Below are positions 27,535 through 28,819 of a stretch of 28,819 bases of DNA, piece after piece (position 1 is the stretch's first letter; each line of letters starts with the position of its first letter). This DNA is from an uncultured Desulfuromonadales bacterium (GTDB lineage Bacteria > Desulfobacterota > Desulfuromonadia > Desulfuromonadales > Geopsychrobacteraceae). The notes beneath the pieces were generated by a model. The model was not told where the DNA came from. It did no database searches and saw nothing but the letters and a program-made list of their open reading frames with translations. The stretch lies in contig CAMYNC010000053.1 of the NCBI GenBank assembly GCA_947259685.1, forward strand, positions 1-28,819, given 5' to 3'. Made by a program: the position numbers and the translations under genes.

Positions 27535-28819
27535 AACTTAGGTGGTAAGTGCCACAACATCGTGCACAAAAAAATGTGCCAGTACATCGTTCACAAAAGT
27601 TCTCTGACAATCGAATAGCAACTGCGTAAGTCTGTGAACACCCAACTTTATCGGGAGGTGTTCATGGACGACAAAATAAATCAATGTCGGATTCTAGCTG
27701 TGCAACGATTCAAGGCTGGTGAAAGTCCTGAATCAATTTGTGTTTCCCTCGGTAAGTCGAGGCGTTGGCTCTACAAGTGGGTTAAGCGGTACAACAACAA
27801 CGACCCTTCGTGGTTTGAGGAGCATTCACGCAGGCCTCACTCAACACCTCATCGCACCCCGGCTGAAATCGAGCAGATCGTCAAGATGGTTCGACTCAAC
27901 CTTTACAACAAAGATCTGTTCTGCGGTGCCCAGGCGATCCTTTGGGAACTCGAAGACCTTGATGTACAGCCGCTGCCGTCACCCAGAACCATCAACCGTA
28001 TTTTGTCCAGAAACGATCTGACGCATCGAAGAACTGGCCGCTATGAAATCAAAGGGACGCTTTACCCTGTTTTGCCTTCAACGCTGCCGAACCAGACCCA
28101 TCAAGCGGATTTTGTGGGTCCTTGCTACCTGAGAGGCCCGATCCGTTTCTACAGTCTGAATATTGTCGATACGGCCACTGTTCGGTGCGGTCTGTCTCCG
28201 TCTTTTTCCAATTCTGGACAAACCGTCATTGACGGCTTCTGGAATATCTGGAAACGGATTGGCATTCCTGATCAGGTTCAGATTGACAATGCCATGTCAT
28301 TTTTCGGTAGTCCAAAGCATCCAAGGGGAATGGGGCCGCTGATGCGGCTCTGCCTGCACAACGGTGTTGAGCCTTGGTTTATCCCCATGGCCGAACCTTG
28401 GAGAAACGGAATGATCGAAAGCTTCAACGACCGGTATGAGCAAAGATTTCTTGGCAAAGTCGATATGGCCTCGATGGAGGCTTTACAAACAGAATCTCTG
28501 GCTTTTGAACAGCGCCATAACAGCAAATATCGCTACAGCAAACTCAAAGGCGGCACACCACTGAAAGCCCTTTCAGACTCAAATGCCAAGCTGAGATTCC
28601 CGCCGAACGAGGAACCACCCAAGCACCGGCTTGAGAAACCGGAAGAGGGCAAATATCACATCGTGAGACTGATCCGAAGTGATCAGAAACTGAACCTCTT
28701 TGGAGAACCTTTTCAGGTACCACCCGAAGCCAGATACGAATACGTGGTTGCTAGTATCGATGTCAAAGAACAGAGATTGAAACTCTTTCTGGACAAAACC
28801 CAGATCGAGGAATTTGATT
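27535..28819 (+). mobile_element. Insertion sequence, IS481-like, left part (right end outside window)
   Basis: The element begins somewhere between 27535 and 27576. Near its left end two 23-base direct repeats start at 27549 and 27576 (gtgcca..acatcgt.cacaaaa, 20 of 23 identical, period 27), likely transposase binding sites. The transposase gene follows at 27664. Neither the exact left border nor a target duplication can be fixed because the right end is missing. Confidence 0.72.
27664..28819 (+). CDS. IS481-like DDE transposase (3' end outside window)
   Basis: The frame is open to the end of the window (385 full codons, no stop). ATG 27664 has GGGAGGT five bases upstream. Residues 1 to 60 form a helix-turn-helix domain (PESICVSLGKSRRWLYKWVK). 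The integrase core carries D149 in HQADFVGP, D208 in QIDNAMSF and E252 in GMIESFNDRYEQRF, with D-to-D spacing of 58 and D-to-E of 43, compatible with rve-type transposases. The C-terminal LFGEPFQVPPEARYEYVVAS segment is typical of IS481-like members. The gene appears intact as far as visible, with no frameshift, so the element may be active. Confidence 0.88.
   Translation, partial: MDDKINQCRILAVQRFKAGESPESICVSLGKSRRWLYKWVKRYNNNDPSWFEEHSRRPHSTPHRTPAEIEQIVKMVRLNLYNKDLFCGAQAILWELEDLDVQPLPSPRTINRILSRNDLTHRRTGRYEIKGTLYPVLPSTLPNQTHQADFVGPCYLRGPIRFYSLNIVDTATVRCGLSPSFSNSGQTVIDGFWNIWKRIGIPDQVQIDNAMSFFGSPKHPRGMGPLMRLCLHNGVEPWFIPMAEPWRNGMIESFNDRYEQRFLGKVDMASMEALQTESLAFEQRHNSKYRYSKLKGGTPLKALSDSNAKLRFPPNEEPPKHRLEKPEEGKYHIVRLIRSDQKLNLFGEPFQVPPEARYEYVVASIDVKEQRLKLFLDKTQIEEFD

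Noticed and set aside
27549..27598. Two similar 23-base units as a possible CRISPR start
   Set aside because: Only two units, four-base gap, imperfect identity and position at the end of an insertion sequence; better explained as transposase binding repeats.
27719..28021. 100-codon forward frame inside the transposase region
   Set aside because: Out of frame with the DDE transposase that spans the same bases and has all catalytic residues.
1..28819. tRNA or rRNA genes, riboswitches, CRISPR arrays, toxin-antitoxin or defence islands
   Set aside because: Looked for on both strands by eye; no cloverleaf-like, rRNA-like or array-like sequence was recognised, and the lone HNH gene is not enough to call a defence system.

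Overview
The window (28.8 kb, GC-rich coding DNA with high coding density) looks like chromosome from a deltaproteobacterium of the Desulfuromonadales type (Geobacter, Pelobacter, Desulfuromonas). This is inferred from the gene families present: a mini cytochrome b5-like protein, several stand-alone receiver proteins, a GH57/GalT/GH13/GlgA glucan cluster, rubredoxin and a short lipoyl synthase. No 16S gene or other decisive marker is present, so the placement is moderate.

Layout. 1-2.3 kb: the 3' end of arginine decarboxylase (speA), a truncated cytochrome b5-like mini-gene, then two reverse-strand receiver genes; the longer one has Asn in place of the phospho-acceptor Asp. 2.7-4.1 kb: two Nudix hydrolases (ADP-ribose pyrophosphatase type, then NudC) joined by an ATGA overlap. 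4.1-5.8 kb: a pair of palindromes, then an osmC-ald unit on the reverse strand. 5.8-9.2 kb: a Rep/UvrD-type helicase and a TIGR01212/YhcC-like radical SAM protein, both reverse, around a 380-base gap with one possible small exported peptide. 9.35-9.7 kb: a single-domain receiver with a good sigma-70 promoter.

9.7-17.9 kb is the glucan-metabolism block: the decayed 3' end of a phosphomannomutase-type gene, then an intact GH57 glycosidase, a GalT-family uridylyltransferase, and one 1548-codon reading frame that joins a GH13 alpha-amylase-family enzyme to a complete glycogen synthase. Inside that frame, a near-perfect Shine-Dalgarno and ATG stand exactly at the GlgA start, and the +1 frame carries an ATGA stop/start overlap at the same place. 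The fusion may therefore have arisen from a single-base indel, or the locus may make both a fused and a free GlgA. The operon plausibly makes and remodels storage glucan.

17.9-21.3 kb: a 161-bp MITE-like element with 17-bp terminal inverted repeats, a small HNH nuclease, and trkA-trkH for potassium uptake. 21.5-24.6 kb (reverse): a bidirectional terminator, pgeF, a second MITE-like element bounded by TA, an rluD homologue that lacks about 30 residues of its catalytic domain, a small conserved-looking protein and a HAD phosphatase. 24.7-27.5 kb (forward): an XRE-cupin regulator, elbB, rubredoxin (52 aa) with promoter and terminator, and lipA. 27.5 kb to the end: the left part of an insertion sequence with an IS481-like DDE transposase that runs off the window.

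I found no wholly new defence or mobile system. The most interesting observations are the GH13::GlgA frame with its internal start, the phosphomannomutase relic in front of GH57, the RluD homologue missing a catalytic segment, the Asn-for-Asp receiver, and two unrelated MITE-like elements whose terminal repeats supply the stop codons of the adjacent genes.
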